Part shown: positions 16,784-24,451 of the stretch, one piece after another
Layout of the letters: each line of letters opens with the position of its first letter
Position numbering within the stretch: position 1 is the first letter of the stretch
Source: Paenibacillus sediminis
GTDB taxonomy: Bacteria; Bacillota; Bacilli; Paenibacillales; Paenibacillaceae
Reading direction: 5' to 3'
Assembly: GCF_017873765.1 (NCBI RefSeq)
Contig: NZ_JAGGKP010000001.1
Span: 496,001-560,000 of the forward strand
Length of the DNA: 64,000 bases
Notes under the pieces: model-generated
Seen by the model: the letters and a program-made list of their open reading frames with translations, nothing else
Databases searched by the model: none
Told to the model about the DNA's origin: nothing
Translations under genes and position numbers: made by a program

Positions 16784-17122
16784 GGTGCGGGTAAAGCTCT
16801 AACTTCTGTTGATGATGTTGCGGGTTACGTTAGCAAGAACGGGGAATTGCCCGATAACTTTATTACCAAAAAAGAAGCAGAAGCACTTGGTTGGGACGCA
16901 AAAAAGGGAAATCTTAACGATGTTGCACCCGGAAAGAGCATAGGCGGGGATGAATTTAATAACAGGGGAAATCCCTTACCTAATGCACCTGGAAGGGTTT
17001 GGTACGAAGCAGATGTTAATTATAGCCCTGGTTTCCGTGGAAGTGAGCGTATTATCTATTCGAATGATGGCTTGATTTATCAAACCTCTGACCATTACAA
17101 AACGTTTACTCAAATCAAATAA
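16784..17122 (+). CDS. Barnase-type ribonuclease domain without a start (displaced toxin cassette)
   Basis: The open frame from 16784 encodes GAGKALTSVDDVAGYVSKNGE and then an almost complete barnase: LPDNFITKKEAEALGW, KGNLNDVAPGKSIGGD, YSPGFRGSERIIYS and SDHYKTFTQIK. The general base glutamate, the arginines and the terminal histidine in the DHY motif are all present. There is no ATG; the first possible start is TTG 16847, inside the domain and without a ribosome site. An in-frame TAG at 16781 lies at the IS110 edge. It therefore looks like a C-terminal toxin domain cut from its delivery protein. Barnase cleaves RNA. Confidence 0.9.
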   Translation, partial: GAGKALTSVDDVAGYVSKNGELPDNFITKKEAEALGWDAKKGNLNDVAPGKSIGGDEFNNRGNPLPNAPGRVWYEADVNYSPGFRGSERIIYSNDGLIYQTSDHYKTFTQIK

Positions 17123-17135
17123 GGCGGTGATTCTT

Positions 17136-17408
17136 TTGGAGCTAACGTTGGACGGGATGGAAATAAACAGCATCGAGCAACTGCACAAGTTGTTGAAGGA
17201 AAAACTGCAACTCCCTGAATATTACGGTGAAAATCTCAATGCTCTATGGGATTGTCTAACTGCTTGGGTGGACATGCCGTTGAAAATTTCATGGTTACAT
17301 TTCCAAGAGAGTAAGAGGATACTTGGTAGTTCTGCTGAAGAATTTCTAGAGTTGTTTCGTGATGCTGAAGATGAGTTAGAAGGTTTTACATTTGAAGTAA
17401 TTTTATGA
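17136..17408 (+). CDS. Barstar family ribonuclease inhibitor (immunity protein)
   Basis: A 90-residue protein matching barstar along its length: IEQLHKLLKEKLQLPEYYGENLN split over helices 1-2, the inhibitory-loop residues, ALWDCLTAW and the final FTFEVIL strand. Barstar blocks the barnase active site with an acidic helix. The TTG at 17136 is preferred because AAGGCGG lies 8 bases upstream; a GTG at 17127 is possible. It follows the barnase stop by 13 bases. With the toxin frame unable to start, the immunity gene may still protect against incoming toxin. Confidence 0.93.
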   Translation: MELTLDGMEINSIEQLHKLLKEKLQLPEYYGENLNALWDCLTAWVDMPLKISWLHFQESKRILGSSAEEFLELFRDAEDELEGFTFEVIL

Positions 17409-17413
17409 TTCTA

Positions 17414-17703
17414 TGAACCTTGATTGGCTTCATGCCTTTCAAGGTTTCTTTCTTGGCGAGGGGGGCTACCCAGTACCGAATGAACCCATCATTCAACCAA
17501 TAACACATATAACCCATGTAATACCCATATGAAATTTTCCTTTCATCATTGTGTTTGTACGCACATCAAATGCTTTAATTTTATAACCTAAATACCGCTA
17601 TTCCGTTACATAGAACAGGTCGATTATGGTCAGATACCACCATGATTGACCTGTTTTTTGTTGTCTTTATTTTCTCACAGGGTTTTCAAAATCATATGCA
17701 ACT
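17414..17703 (+). repeat. Repeat block copy B, 3' of the barnase/barstar pair
   Basis: This is the second copy of the block at 12874-13147, starting 6 bases after the barstar stop. It keeps the AACCTTGA/TCAAGGTT hairpin, the CATTCAACCAATAACACAT stretch, TTTTATAACCTAAATA and the second hairpin. In the second hairpin GGTCGATTATGG pairs fully with CCATGATTGACC (17618-17651), followed by TGTTTTTTG. The copies share about four bases in five by eye, with small indels near 17465 and 17545. Confidence 0.85.
17618..17660 (+). terminator. Second hairpin of repeat block B, terminator-like
   Basis: A 12-bp stem including wobble pairs is followed by TGTTTTTTG. In copy A the equivalent hairpin has one A-A mismatch and a weaker T-run. 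Confidence 0.6.
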
Positions 17704-18339
17704 GTAAAATACGCCGCCCCGACAGGGGGGACAGAAGATTTTCGCAACACCGAAAGAACAATACGTACTACTTGCCGAATTATCTGCATTTCCATCCGTA
17801 TTTGCTGATGAGCGAGAAGACTCATGAGTTTATCGGTGGTGTACGGAAGCAAGTAAATGAGCGAGAATTGACACTGTGGCTTCAAGGGATGGTAAAGCGT
17901 GATGAATACAAGGCGTTTACCGCCCGGTTGCAACGGCTAAATGAACGACGCTTCCCGACGGATAAGTTTGCCGAGAGGAAATACTGGACAGCTATGCTCA
18001 ATTCCTGAAATCGGAGTTGGTACAGAAAATTCTGCTCGATATGAACGGTCAATAATGGCTTGCCTGTTATTTCAACAGACTCTCTGTCATAATAGCCGTC
18101 AGACAGTGTGTTGAGGACATAAAACAGCCGTTGTAGACAAATTGTCCGCGATTTGGACAGATGAGAAGAATCATTTGAATAAAAAACAGCAGACACGCCG
18201 AGCGGCGGTCTGCACGTTCAGGGAGATTCTTGATTCTTGGAGGGGGTAAAGACGGCGGATAACTCTTTATGGCTTTACAGGTGTTTCCATACAGTGAATA
18301 AGAAATGGGTGTAGACACGATAGCGTGACTCTATAAGCC
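17704..18339. other. Decayed region after repeat block B
   Basis: This stretch has no convincing gene. A frame read rightward to 18008 could encode MSEKTHEFIGGVRKQVNERE and about 45 further residues. It has no ribosome site, its upstream part runs through the repeat block, and I recognise no family. A GCAACA...GAACAATAC match to the sequence right after copy A (13141-13156) occurs near 17744-17767. The rest looks like remnants of the same mobile element. Confidence 0.4.
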
Positions 18340-18400
18340 GTAATCAGCGGCAGGTATTTGGTCGTAGTCATGTTAATCTTGCCAATTCACGCTGAGACAT
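18340..18400 (-). pseudogene. Remnant of a second xre repressor gene
   Basis: Reading leftward from 18400 gives MSQRELARL, then a stop, then RPNT. These match MSQRELARLINVRPNT of the repressor at 14182-14388 at both protein and DNA level (GCCAATTCACG then TGAGACAT shared). The rest of the gene is unrecognisable. Confidence 0.65.
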
Positions 18401-18454
18401 ATGATGGTAAATCAAGGTGGAGCGAACTATGCAGCAAAGACTTGAAGTCACTCA

Positions 18455-19720
18455 TTACATAGACTTATTCACATTATCAGAGATACCATGTACAGCTGCA
18501 TTCTTCTCTTTAGCGATGCGTGCCGATTCTCCTAACCTGTAAAAGGCAACCGCGCTTATTGCTACTACTGACATCGTAATGAACAGCACTCTTCCGCTGT
18601 AATGACTGAGCAGAATTCCGCCAATCCAAGGTCCGATGAATTGACCTAAGCTGCTGAAGGACTGAGCCCCGTAATAGGTTCCTCGCATTCCGTCAGGAGC
18701 AATCCGGTCGACGAGCAGATTACCGGAAGGGAAGCACAGCATCTCACCAAAGGTAAATATGATCATCGAAATGATGAAGGTCATCCAGCTGTCAGAAAAT
18801 CCGAAACCAACATTGCCTGCAGCATAGCAAAATACACCTGCCGTTAACACAGTGATCGGCGAGTACTGGCTGGCCCATTTCGTAAAAGGAACTTGCAAAG
18901 CGACAACGGTGATCGCATTTATGCTCATCATGACGGCGAACAAAGCAACTCCATCGGCAAATTTGCCTTCTACATATTGAGACAGCGTCACTGTCATTTG
19001 GGAGTAGCCAATCGCTGTAACGATGCCGCCTAGTAAGTAGTATCTAAGTATAAGATCACTTTTCACTATGTTCCATGCAGACAAGAAAGTCGTTCTGCCT
19101 TTCTGCTCTCCATCAATTCTTTTAATGCCGAATTTGTTCAAGAGCAGATACAGCGAACATGCATAGAATAAATACACGCAGCCGGTAATGATAAAAGGCA
19201 GCGTGCTGTTGAAGGCAGCGAATAAAGCACCCAGAAGCGGGCCTACCGATACGCCAATGTTAATGGCTAAATATCTTAAGGAGAACACTTTAAAACGTCT
19301 CTCTTTCTCCGTTAAATCCGCCATCAACGCTTGTGAGACAGGCTCATAGAATGATCGGCAAAGTCCATTAAGCAGACTGAGCAGAAAGAAAAGCAGTGCG
19401 TTTTGAACCATCGCAAAGCCGAGGAACACGAACCCCCAGCCAAACAGTGCGCTTAGAAGAATATTCCTTCGGCCGAACTGGTCCGACAGTGCGCCGCCGA
19501 TAAAGCCTCCTATAGTTCCCGCCAGAGAACCCGCGCCGATCACAAGACCGATCATTACAGCGCTCATATCCGTGTGCTTCGTTAAATAAATAGCGAGAAA
19601 GGGCATGCTCATGGAGGCGGCACATCTCGCAAGGATTGTTCCGAGCAGCAGAGAATGGACGATTGGATGATACGATTTGGCGAAGGAAATGAGTCCTGTG
19701 CTTAACTTGCTGTTTTTCAT
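18455..19720 (-). CDS. MFS transporter, probable drug or metabolite exporter
   Basis: A 421-residue membrane protein with about 12 hydrophobic segments, read from ATG 19720 behind AAGGGGAAG. The loop GALSDQFGRRNILL between helices 2 and 3 is the major facilitator motif A, and SLLNGLCRSFYEPVSQALMADL is in the expected place for motif C of exporters. Substrate is unknown. The gene stands alone at the right edge of the accessory island, so it is probably the first chromosomal gene on that side. Confidence 0.9.
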   Translation of the reverse strand: MKNSKLSTGLISFAKSYHPIVHSLLLGTILARCAASMSMPFLAIYLTKHTDMSAVMIGLVIGAGSLAGTIGGFIGGALSDQFGRRNILLSALFGWGFVFLGFAMVQNALLFFLLSLLNGLCRSFYEPVSQALMADLTEKERRFKVFSLRYLAINIGVSVGPLLGALFAAFNSTLPFIITGCVYLFYACSLYLLLNKFGIKRIDGEQKGRTTFLSAWNIVKSDLILRYYLLGGIVTAIGYSQMTVTLSQYVEGKFADGVALFAVMMSINAITVVALQVPFTKWASQYSPITVLTAGVFCYAAGNVGFGFSDSWMTFIISMIIFTFGEMLCFPSGNLLVDRIAPDGMRGTYYGAQSFSSLGQFIGPWIGGILLSHYSGRVLFITMSVVAISAVAFYRLGESARIAKEKNAAVHGISDNVNKSM

Positions 19721-19827
19721 GAAAAACTTCCCCTTAGATGAATTTGTCTCATTATACACAATATTTTCCACATACAAAAGACATTTAAATATCCCACATC
19801 GCCCGCCTGCCGTTCATCCCGCAAATG

Positions 19828-19836
19828 TGGTATAAT
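19828..19836 (+). promoter_or_regulatory. Extended -10 promoter for the yitT-like gene
   Basis: TGGTATAAT places the transcript start near 19843, giving a leader of about 237 bases before the coding region. Confidence 0.55.
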
Positions 19837-19842
19837 ATAAGT

Positions 19843-20079
19843 AATCAAATAAAGAAAGGATCAGGATACCATGAGTTCCCGAAGGACAATTCCTCAAAGG
19901 ACGATTTGGAAACGTTGTGATCTCTCTTACACATAGCTTCTTTCGCAGTTTGTCGGGCCGAAGGTTGAAGACAATCTCTGCGAAAGAAGGGGAGCCTAAT
20001 GCGAAGGATGAAGTCCTCAGCGGTTCCTCTTCGTGGAAGGTTGGCTTCGTGCTAACAAACTACGATTAGAGGGATTTGT
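19843..20079 (+). promoter_or_regulatory. Structured 5' leader with a short ORF upstream of the YitT gene
   Basis: A perfect 12-bp inverted repeat CTTCTTTCGCAG (19937-19948) / CTGCGAAAGAAG (19978-19989) encloses an inner TGTC/GACA pair. A second stem, GGGGAGCC (19989-19996) with GGTTCCTC (20022-20029), follows at once and contains a GGA/TCC tip. The first stem opens immediately after the stop of a 21-codon ORF. No known riboswitch consensus was recognised and no T-run terminator is seen. Confidence 0.5.
19871..19936 (+). CDS. Possible 21-residue leader peptide
   Basis: ATG at 19871 follows AAAGGA by 10 bases. The peptide is MSSRRTIPQRTIWKRCDLSYT, rich in arginine, with the stop directly against the following hairpin. 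That layout is typical of translation-coupled attenuation, but no family is known to me and translation is unproven. Confidence 0.35.
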   Translation: MSSRRTIPQRTIWKRCDLSYT

Positions 20080-20721
20080 ATGAGGAAAAGACACCAATGG
20101 ATGAACATGCTTCAGCAGATGGCGATGATGTTATTTGGTACATTTGTACTTGCTTTTACGTATTATCACATTAATTTTCAAAACCATTTGTCTGAAGGAG
20201 GATTTGTAGGCCTTGCGCTTCTAGCGAAGTATACGTTTAATCTGCCTCCGGCGCTCACGATGGTCTTGCTGGACATTCCAGTGCTGATTATTGCGATGTA
20301 TGTAAAAGGCCGCAAATTTATTATTAACACAATTGTGGCGTCGATCTCATTTTCTCTGTTTTATGAAATTTTCGAACGCTTTTCACCGCTCACGTTAGAT
20401 TTTCACCATGTATTGTTGCCCGCTGCTATTTTGTCAGGCGTATTCACAGGCTTCGGAGCAGGTATTGTACTCCGGTTTGGCGGTGCAACAGGGGGAGATG
20501 ATATTTTATCCCTCTTGGTGAGCAGAGCGACAGGTATGAAGCTTGGGACCGTATTTATTCTCATGGATGCCATTGTACTCGTACTGTCTTTGTTTTACTT
20601 GCCTCTTAAGGAGACGCTGTACACGATTTTATCTGTGCTTATTGCAGGTAAAATGATTACAATGACAGCAAGATATGGAGTTCAAGATACCGTACTTGTA
20701 CCGAAAACAGTCCATCATTAA
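20080..20721 (+). CDS. YitT family membrane protein, short form
   Basis: A 213-residue integral membrane protein of the YitT/DUF161 family: LLAKYTFNLPPALTM, RFGGATGGDDILS and a helix pattern of five to six segments. Many YitT proteins are about 280 residues with a cytoplasmic DUF2179 domain, which is absent here. Family function is unclear. The ATG has TAGAGGG 8 bases upstream. Expression probably passes through the structured leader described in front of it, and a terminator follows. Confidence 0.85.
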   Translation: MRKRHQWMNMLQQMAMMLFGTFVLAFTYYHINFQNHLSEGGFVGLALLAKYTFNLPPALTMVLLDIPVLIIAMYVKGRKFIINTIVASISFSLFYEIFERFSPLTLDFHHVLLPAAILSGVFTGFGAGIVLRFGGATGGDDILSLLVSRATGMKLGTVFILMDAIVLVLSLFYLPLKETLYTILSVLIAGKMITMTARYGVQDTVLVPKTVHH

Positions 20722-20724
20722 TTT

Positions 20725-20765
20725 AAAAACCGTTTGGATCTTATGAAAGGTCCAAACGGTTTTTG
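20725..20765 (+). terminator. Terminator of the YitT gene
   Basis: AAAAACCGTTTGGA and TCCAAACGGTTTTT form a 14-bp stem with a 12-base loop and T-run; the A-run also allows use from the other strand. Confidence 0.85.
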
Positions 20766-20792
20766 TGTCTATGCATACTGTAGTTGCATGAT

Positions 20793-21251
20793 TTAATCAA
20801 ACGCATCGGGAACATGACCAAATGTAACATCATCAACAATATAACTGTTCTCGCCCTCGTCTGAAGGAGGTATGGATAAAGTTAACTTTGCGGTCTCAGC
20901 CTTATCAGGAGGCTCTACCAATACTTTGAAGGTCTCATACTTCGTCCCTATGTTAAAAGGATCTACGATGATTTGGGTAATATAGCCAATCGGATCTCCA
21001 AGTGCATTGAAGAAGCTGATGCTTGCAATAAGCGGAACTTTCATTGGTTTGGCGTCGTCTTTAACTTCGTCTTTGGTTTGAATTTTTGGTTTAGCTTTAG
21101 CCTTCGCATCATCCAGAGTTTTTTCCCCGGGTTTATCCACATCCTTAGCTTCGTTTTTGTCTTCATCCTTGACTTCAGAACTGCCCCCTTCTATTCCAGG
21201 CCATACAGGTAAGAGTGGATTCTTAAGCAAGACAAAAAAAGCTCTTCGCAC
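20793..21251 (-). CDS. Probable fragment of a secreted or surface protein, low-complexity linker plus beta domain
   Basis: The frame gives 152 residues: a short hydrophobic start, a Lys/Asp/Glu/Ala-rich linker (about 24-68), and a C-terminal beta-rich part with ISFFNALGDPIGY and YIVDDVTFGHV resembling carbohydrate-binding modules. The only ATG (21251) lies inside the terminator of the upstream msrAB gene and has no ribosome site, and the msrAB hairpin would end transcription there. A 5'-truncated remnant is therefore more likely than a complete gene. Confidence 0.4.
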   Translation of the reverse strand: MRRAFFVLLKNPLLPVWPGIEGGSSEVKDEDKNEAKDVDKPGEKTLDDAKAKAKPKIQTKDEVKDDAKPMKVPLIASISFFNALGDPIGYITQIIVDPFNIGTKYETFKVLVEPPDKAETAKLTLSIPPSDEGENSYIVDDVTFGHVPDAFD

Positions 21252-21267
21252 ATGGCGTGCAAAGAGC
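21234..21267 (-). terminator. Terminator of msrAB
   Basis: On the minus strand GCTCTTTGCA and TGCGAAGAGC form a 10-bp stem with one mismatch, followed by seven T residues. Confidence 0.85.
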
Positions 21268-21277
21268 GTATCTAAAT

Positions 21278-22243
21278 TTACTCAAACAATACTCGATATT
21301 CACCGTAGCCTTCCTTCTCCAAATCTTCTTTTGGAATGAAGCGGAGAGCCGCGGAGTTGATGCAATAGCGCAGACCATCTGGTCCAGGGCCGTCATTAAA
21401 CACATGGCCGAGATGAGAATCGCCGAACCTGCTACGCACCTCTGTACGAACCATCATATGGCTGAGATCGAGCTTCTCTTTAATATGATATTTACGAATT
21501 GGCTTCGTGAAGCTAGGCCATCCGCAGTCAGAGTCGAATTTGTCAAGAGAGCTGAACAGCGGCTCACCCGAGACGATGTCGACGTAGATGCCTTCCCCAT
21601 GGTGATTCCAGAATTCATTTTCAAATGGACGTTCTGTCCCATTGTTTTGGGTGACTGCATATTGAAGCGGTGTAAGCTTGCTTTTGAGTGCTTCTTTATC
21701 GATCGGTTTGGACCAGTGTCGTTCGATAAAATCAACTCGGCCTGATCCAATGCTGTACCGTTTGTAATGAGCCGGATTTTTTTTATGATAATTTTGATGA
21801 TATTCTTCTGCTTCATAGAATGTCTTGGCAGGGAGAATCGGCGTCACGATAGGCTTATCGAAGCGGCCGCTTTGCTCAAGAGCTTGTTTGGAAGCCTCGG
21901 CCTTTAGACGCTGCTCTTCGTTATGATAGAAAATAGCCGTTTGATACGATGAGCCGCGGTCATGGAATTGTCCGCCCGAATCCGTTGGGTCAATTTGCTG
22001 CCAAAATAATTCAAGTAATTTCTCATATGGGAAAATGTTCGGGTCATACGTAATTTGTACCGCCTCGACATGTCCTGTTGTTTCGGAGCATACTTCTTCG
22101 TATGTTGGGTTTTCTGTATGACCGCCTGTATAGCCTGAGACAATTTTAATGACACCAGGCAAATCCTCGAAAGGCGACACCATGCACCAGAAGCATCCGC
22201 CGGCAAAAGTAGCTTTTTCGTATGATGATTGTGTGCTATTCAT
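21278..22243 (-). CDS. msrAB: Bifunctional methionine sulfoxide reductase MsrA/MsrB
   Basis: A 321-residue fusion. The N-terminal MsrA part has the catalytic GCFWCM near residue 17 and reduces the S-sulfoxide. The MsrB part (about 175-315) has CGWPSF and the catalytic cysteine in [10 protein letters not shown] and reduces the R-sulfoxide. The first MsrB cysteine pair that binds zinc in many homologues is not evident. The ATG follows CGGAGTGA. It repairs oxidised methionines in the cytosol. A strong terminator follows. Confidence 0.95.
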   Translation of the reverse strand: MNSTQSSYEKATFAGGCFWCMVSPFEDLPGVIKIVSGYTGGHTENPTYEEVCSETTGHVEAVQITYDPNIFPYEKLLELFWQQIDPTDSGGQFHDRGSSYQTAIFYHNEEQRLKAEASKQALEQSGRFDKPIVTPILPAKTFYEAEEYHQNYHKKNPAHYKRYSIGSGRVDFIERHWSKPIDKEALKSKLTPLQYAVTQNNGTERPFENEFWNHHGEGIYVDIVSGEPLFSSLDKFDSDCGWPSFTKPIRKYHIKEKLDLSHMMVRTEVRSRFGDSHLGHVFNDGPGPDGLRYCINSAALRFIPKEDLEKEGYGEYRVLFE

Positions 22244-22327
22244 ATAATCACTCCGTTTCAGGTAGAGAAAAAATGTTCTGTGTATCTTTATATTATAATC
22301 GATCGCCTTAGTAGAACCAAGGACAGC

Positions 22328-22945
22328 CTAAATTTCCTTATGATGTCTAGCAAGCAGCTTGTACGCATAAAGCACAACGATGACAAACAGCAAATAAATG
22401 AGCCAAATGATAAGTGCAGATAGAGGCTTATGTTTGAGTGTTTCACCCATTAGGGCATAGACGGCAATTCCCGGGATTTTACCAATGCCAGACGCGAGTG
22501 TATAAGTCCAGAAAGGGATGGCAGCAACTCCGGCATATACATTGACTGCTAATGCAGGGACAATTGGAATGATGCGCACAAGGACGATCGTTTCAAATGG
22601 ACGTTTCTCTATATAGGCTGTGAATGTGTCCAGCGTTTTTATTTTGCTTAAATAACGTCTGCCCTGTTCCCGAAATACATACGAGGCACCGGCATACATC
22701 ACTACTGAGGCAACTGTCGCAGCCATCCAGCAGATGAATCCGCCCCATACCGCGCCAAACGTGTACCCTAGAGCAGCGATAACGATTTTATAAGGCACAA
22801 TAGGGAACAGAGCTAACAATACAGCCAGCACTATGACGATGAAGAAAGAATCGTTGTGCTTCAGCCAAATGAAGATGTGATCCCTATACATAATAGCCGT
22901 AATAAATACGATAAGATAAAGCAACACGAATAAAATTTTTTTCAT
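22328..22945 (-). CDS. TVP38/TMEM64 (SNARE-associated, DedA-like) membrane protein
   Basis: A 205-residue membrane protein starting at ATG 22945 behind AGAGGGAT. Conserved features of the VTT domain are present: YTFGAVWGGFICW, the basic loop, and FETIVLVRIIPIVPALAVNVYAG containing the conserved arginine and proline pair. Members are linked to lipid scrambling or small-molecule transport in the membrane. It lies 84 bases downstream of the msrAB start, on the same strand but upstream in transcription. Confidence 0.88.
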   Translation of the reverse strand: MKKILFVLLYLIVFITAIMYRDHIFIWLKHNDSFFIVIVLAVLLALFPIVPYKIVIAALGYTFGAVWGGFICWMAATVASVVMYAGASYVFREQGRRYLSKIKTLDTFTAYIEKRPFETIVLVRIIPIVPALAVNVYAGVAAIPFWTYTLASGIGKIPGIAVYALMGETLKHKPLSALIIWLIYLLFVIVVLYAYKLLARHHKEI

Positions 22946-23046
22946 AGTGATCCCTCTCTGCAACTAACTTTCACTATCTTAACATAGGATCTTATATTGG
23001 GAACGAATGCAAATTGCAAAAAAAGAAGTGATTTCCCAGAAAATTA

Positions 23047-23055
23047 TGCTATAAT
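23047..23055 (+). promoter_or_regulatory. Extended -10 promoter for the yybP-ykoY/terC unit
   Basis: TGCTATAAT directly precedes the riboswitch by about 24 bases. Confidence 0.55.
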
Positions 23056-23078
23056 GAGGTTAATAATACATAGTTCCC

Positions 23079-23206
23079 AAAGGGGAGTAGCTCTTAAGCA
23101 GTAAAGTCGTCATTACGAGATGATCATCTCCGGCTTTACTCACAACAGATTCGTTGTTAGCGAGACCTTTGCTCAATACTGAAATTGGGTAAAGGTCTTT
23201 TTTGAT
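23079..23206 (+). promoter_or_regulatory. yybP-ykoY (manganese) riboswitch with intrinsic terminator
   Basis: The hallmark AAAGGGGAGTAGC opens the element, GTCGTCATTACGAGATG supplies the second conserved arm, and TAGCGAGACC closes the aptamer. The expression platform is GACCTTT/AAAGGTC with a T-run (23162-23202). Its class senses Mn2+ and typically controls TerC-type exporters, which is the gene found here. Confidence 0.88.
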
Positions 23207-23295
23207 GCATTTTCCGCGTCGTTACCTAATTTCGGTAGCGGCGCTTTTTGTTTAGCGGCGAACTGGGAAAATATTTTATAAAAGGGGAGATAAAC

Positions 23296-23991
23296 ATGGA
23301 ACTACTATCACCGGAATTTTGGACAGCACTCTTATCGATCGTCATTATCGACTTGGTACTCGCAGGGGACAACGCGATTGTCATTGGCCTTGCAGCACGT
23401 AACGTACGCAAGGAAGATCAGAAGAAGGTAATCGTCTGGGGTACCATTGGCGCTATTATTATTCGTGTTATCGCTACATTGTTGGTCGTTGAACTGCTGC
23501 AGATTACAGGATTAAGATTGATTGGCGGTCTGGCGTTACTCTGGATTGCTTATAAGCTGCTTGTCGATGAGAAAAATCATGAAATTTCCACAAGTAATCA
23601 ATTATGGGCGGCGATTCGAACCATTATTATTGCTGACGCGATGATGGGACTTGATAATGTGCTCGCTGTAGCGGGCGCAGCTCATGGAGATTTCTTGCTT
23701 GTCATTATTGGTCTTGCTGTATCAGTACCGATTATGGTGTGGGGCAGCACGATGATCGTAAAATTAACCGAACGTTTTCCGATTATTATTACGCTAGGTG
23801 CTGGCGTTCTTGCATGGACCGCTTCCAAGATGATTGCAGCAGAACCGCTCATTCATCATTGGTTCGAGATTTCTTGGATTAAATATATGTTCGAAGCTAT
23901 TGTGATTGCGATCGTCATTGGTGCGGGCGTTTGGATGAAAAAGAAAAAAGATGCGAAGCGCGAAAACAGTGCAGTAGAGGTGAATGCGTAA
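23296..23991 (+). CDS. TerC family integral membrane protein (YkoY-like, probable Mn2+ export)
   Basis: A 231-residue membrane protein read from ATG 23296 behind AAAGGGGAG. TerC hallmarks are DLVLAGDNAIVIGLA near residue 20 and DAMMGLDNVLAVAGAA near residue 115, which place acidic and Asn residues in facing helices for metal binding. Its B. subtilis relatives export manganese, in part for secreted enzymes. The yybP-ykoY element upstream supports this role. Confidence 0.92.
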   Translation: MELLSPEFWTALLSIVIIDLVLAGDNAIVIGLAARNVRKEDQKKVIVWGTIGAIIIRVIATLLVVELLQITGLRLIGGLALLWIAYKLLVDEKNHEISTSNQLWAAIRTIIIADAMMGLDNVLAVAGAAHGDFLLVIIGLAVSVPIMVWGSTMIVKLTERFPIIITLGAGVLAWTASKMIAAEPLIHHWFEISWIKYMFEAIVIAIVIGAGVWMKKKKDAKRENSAVEVNA

Positions 23992-24057
23992 ACTTTTCTT
24001 CCAAACTCCATACACGATATAATAGAGTGCAGATTAGAAGCAGGGGAGAAGAGAGAA

Positions 24058-24369
24058 TTGCACGATTCGAAAAAGCTCGAAGAACAAATTATTCAAAGTT
24101 ATCAGGAGCAGGAAGAAATGATGATACTCATTTTTGCACAGTGGTGCATTAATGAAGGCGTCGACCCGTATGAGCTCTATAAAGAGGCTTATCCTCAGCA
24201 AGGTGCAAATGAGAAGCTGGCGGGGGTCATGAAGCTGACTGTACCAAAAGACGAAGCGGGTCCTATTGAAGATGATACGGTGCTTGGCGCGCTGTCCATT
24301 TTCGGGAACGAAGATCTTGCTTTTGCAGTGACGAACGTCATTGCTAACCGAAAAGCTTCCAAGCGATAA
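24058..24369 (+). CDS. Uncharacterised 103-residue protein
   Basis: TTG start at 24058 behind GGGGAGAAGAG. The sequence is acidic and soluble: an N-terminal helix with repeated Gln/Glu, AQWCINEGVDPYELYKEAYP, and a C-terminal helix with NEDLAFAVTNVIANRK. I do not recognise a family. It follows terC by 66 bases on the same strand with no terminator between, so it may belong to the manganese-controlled unit. A strong terminator follows it. Confidence 0.7.
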   Translation: MHDSKKLEEQIIQSYQEQEEMMILIFAQWCINEGVDPYELYKEAYPQQGANEKLAGVMKLTVPKDEAGPIEDDTVLGALSIFGNEDLAFAVTNVIANRKASKR

Positions 24370-24380
24370 CGATCACAAAT

Positions 24381-24430
24381 AAGCGCTGTAGATGTTGTCC
24401 TACAAGACGAGCATCATGCAGCGCTTTTTT
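24381..24430 (+). terminator. Terminator after the terC unit
   Basis: AAGCGCTG and CAGCGCTT enclose a loop with an extra GATG/CATC pair, then a T-run. Confidence 0.75.
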
Positions 24431-24451
24431 CATATCAATTGAGGTATATCA

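Noticed and set aside
12874..17703. Two-copy repeat as a CRISPR-type array
   Set aside because: Only two long copies exist, 4.5 kb apart, with genes between them and no short regularly spaced repeats anywhere in the window.
17646..18008. A 120-codon gene after repeat block B
   Set aside because: Its first third lies in the repeat block and no start has a ribosome site; retained only as part of the decayed region.
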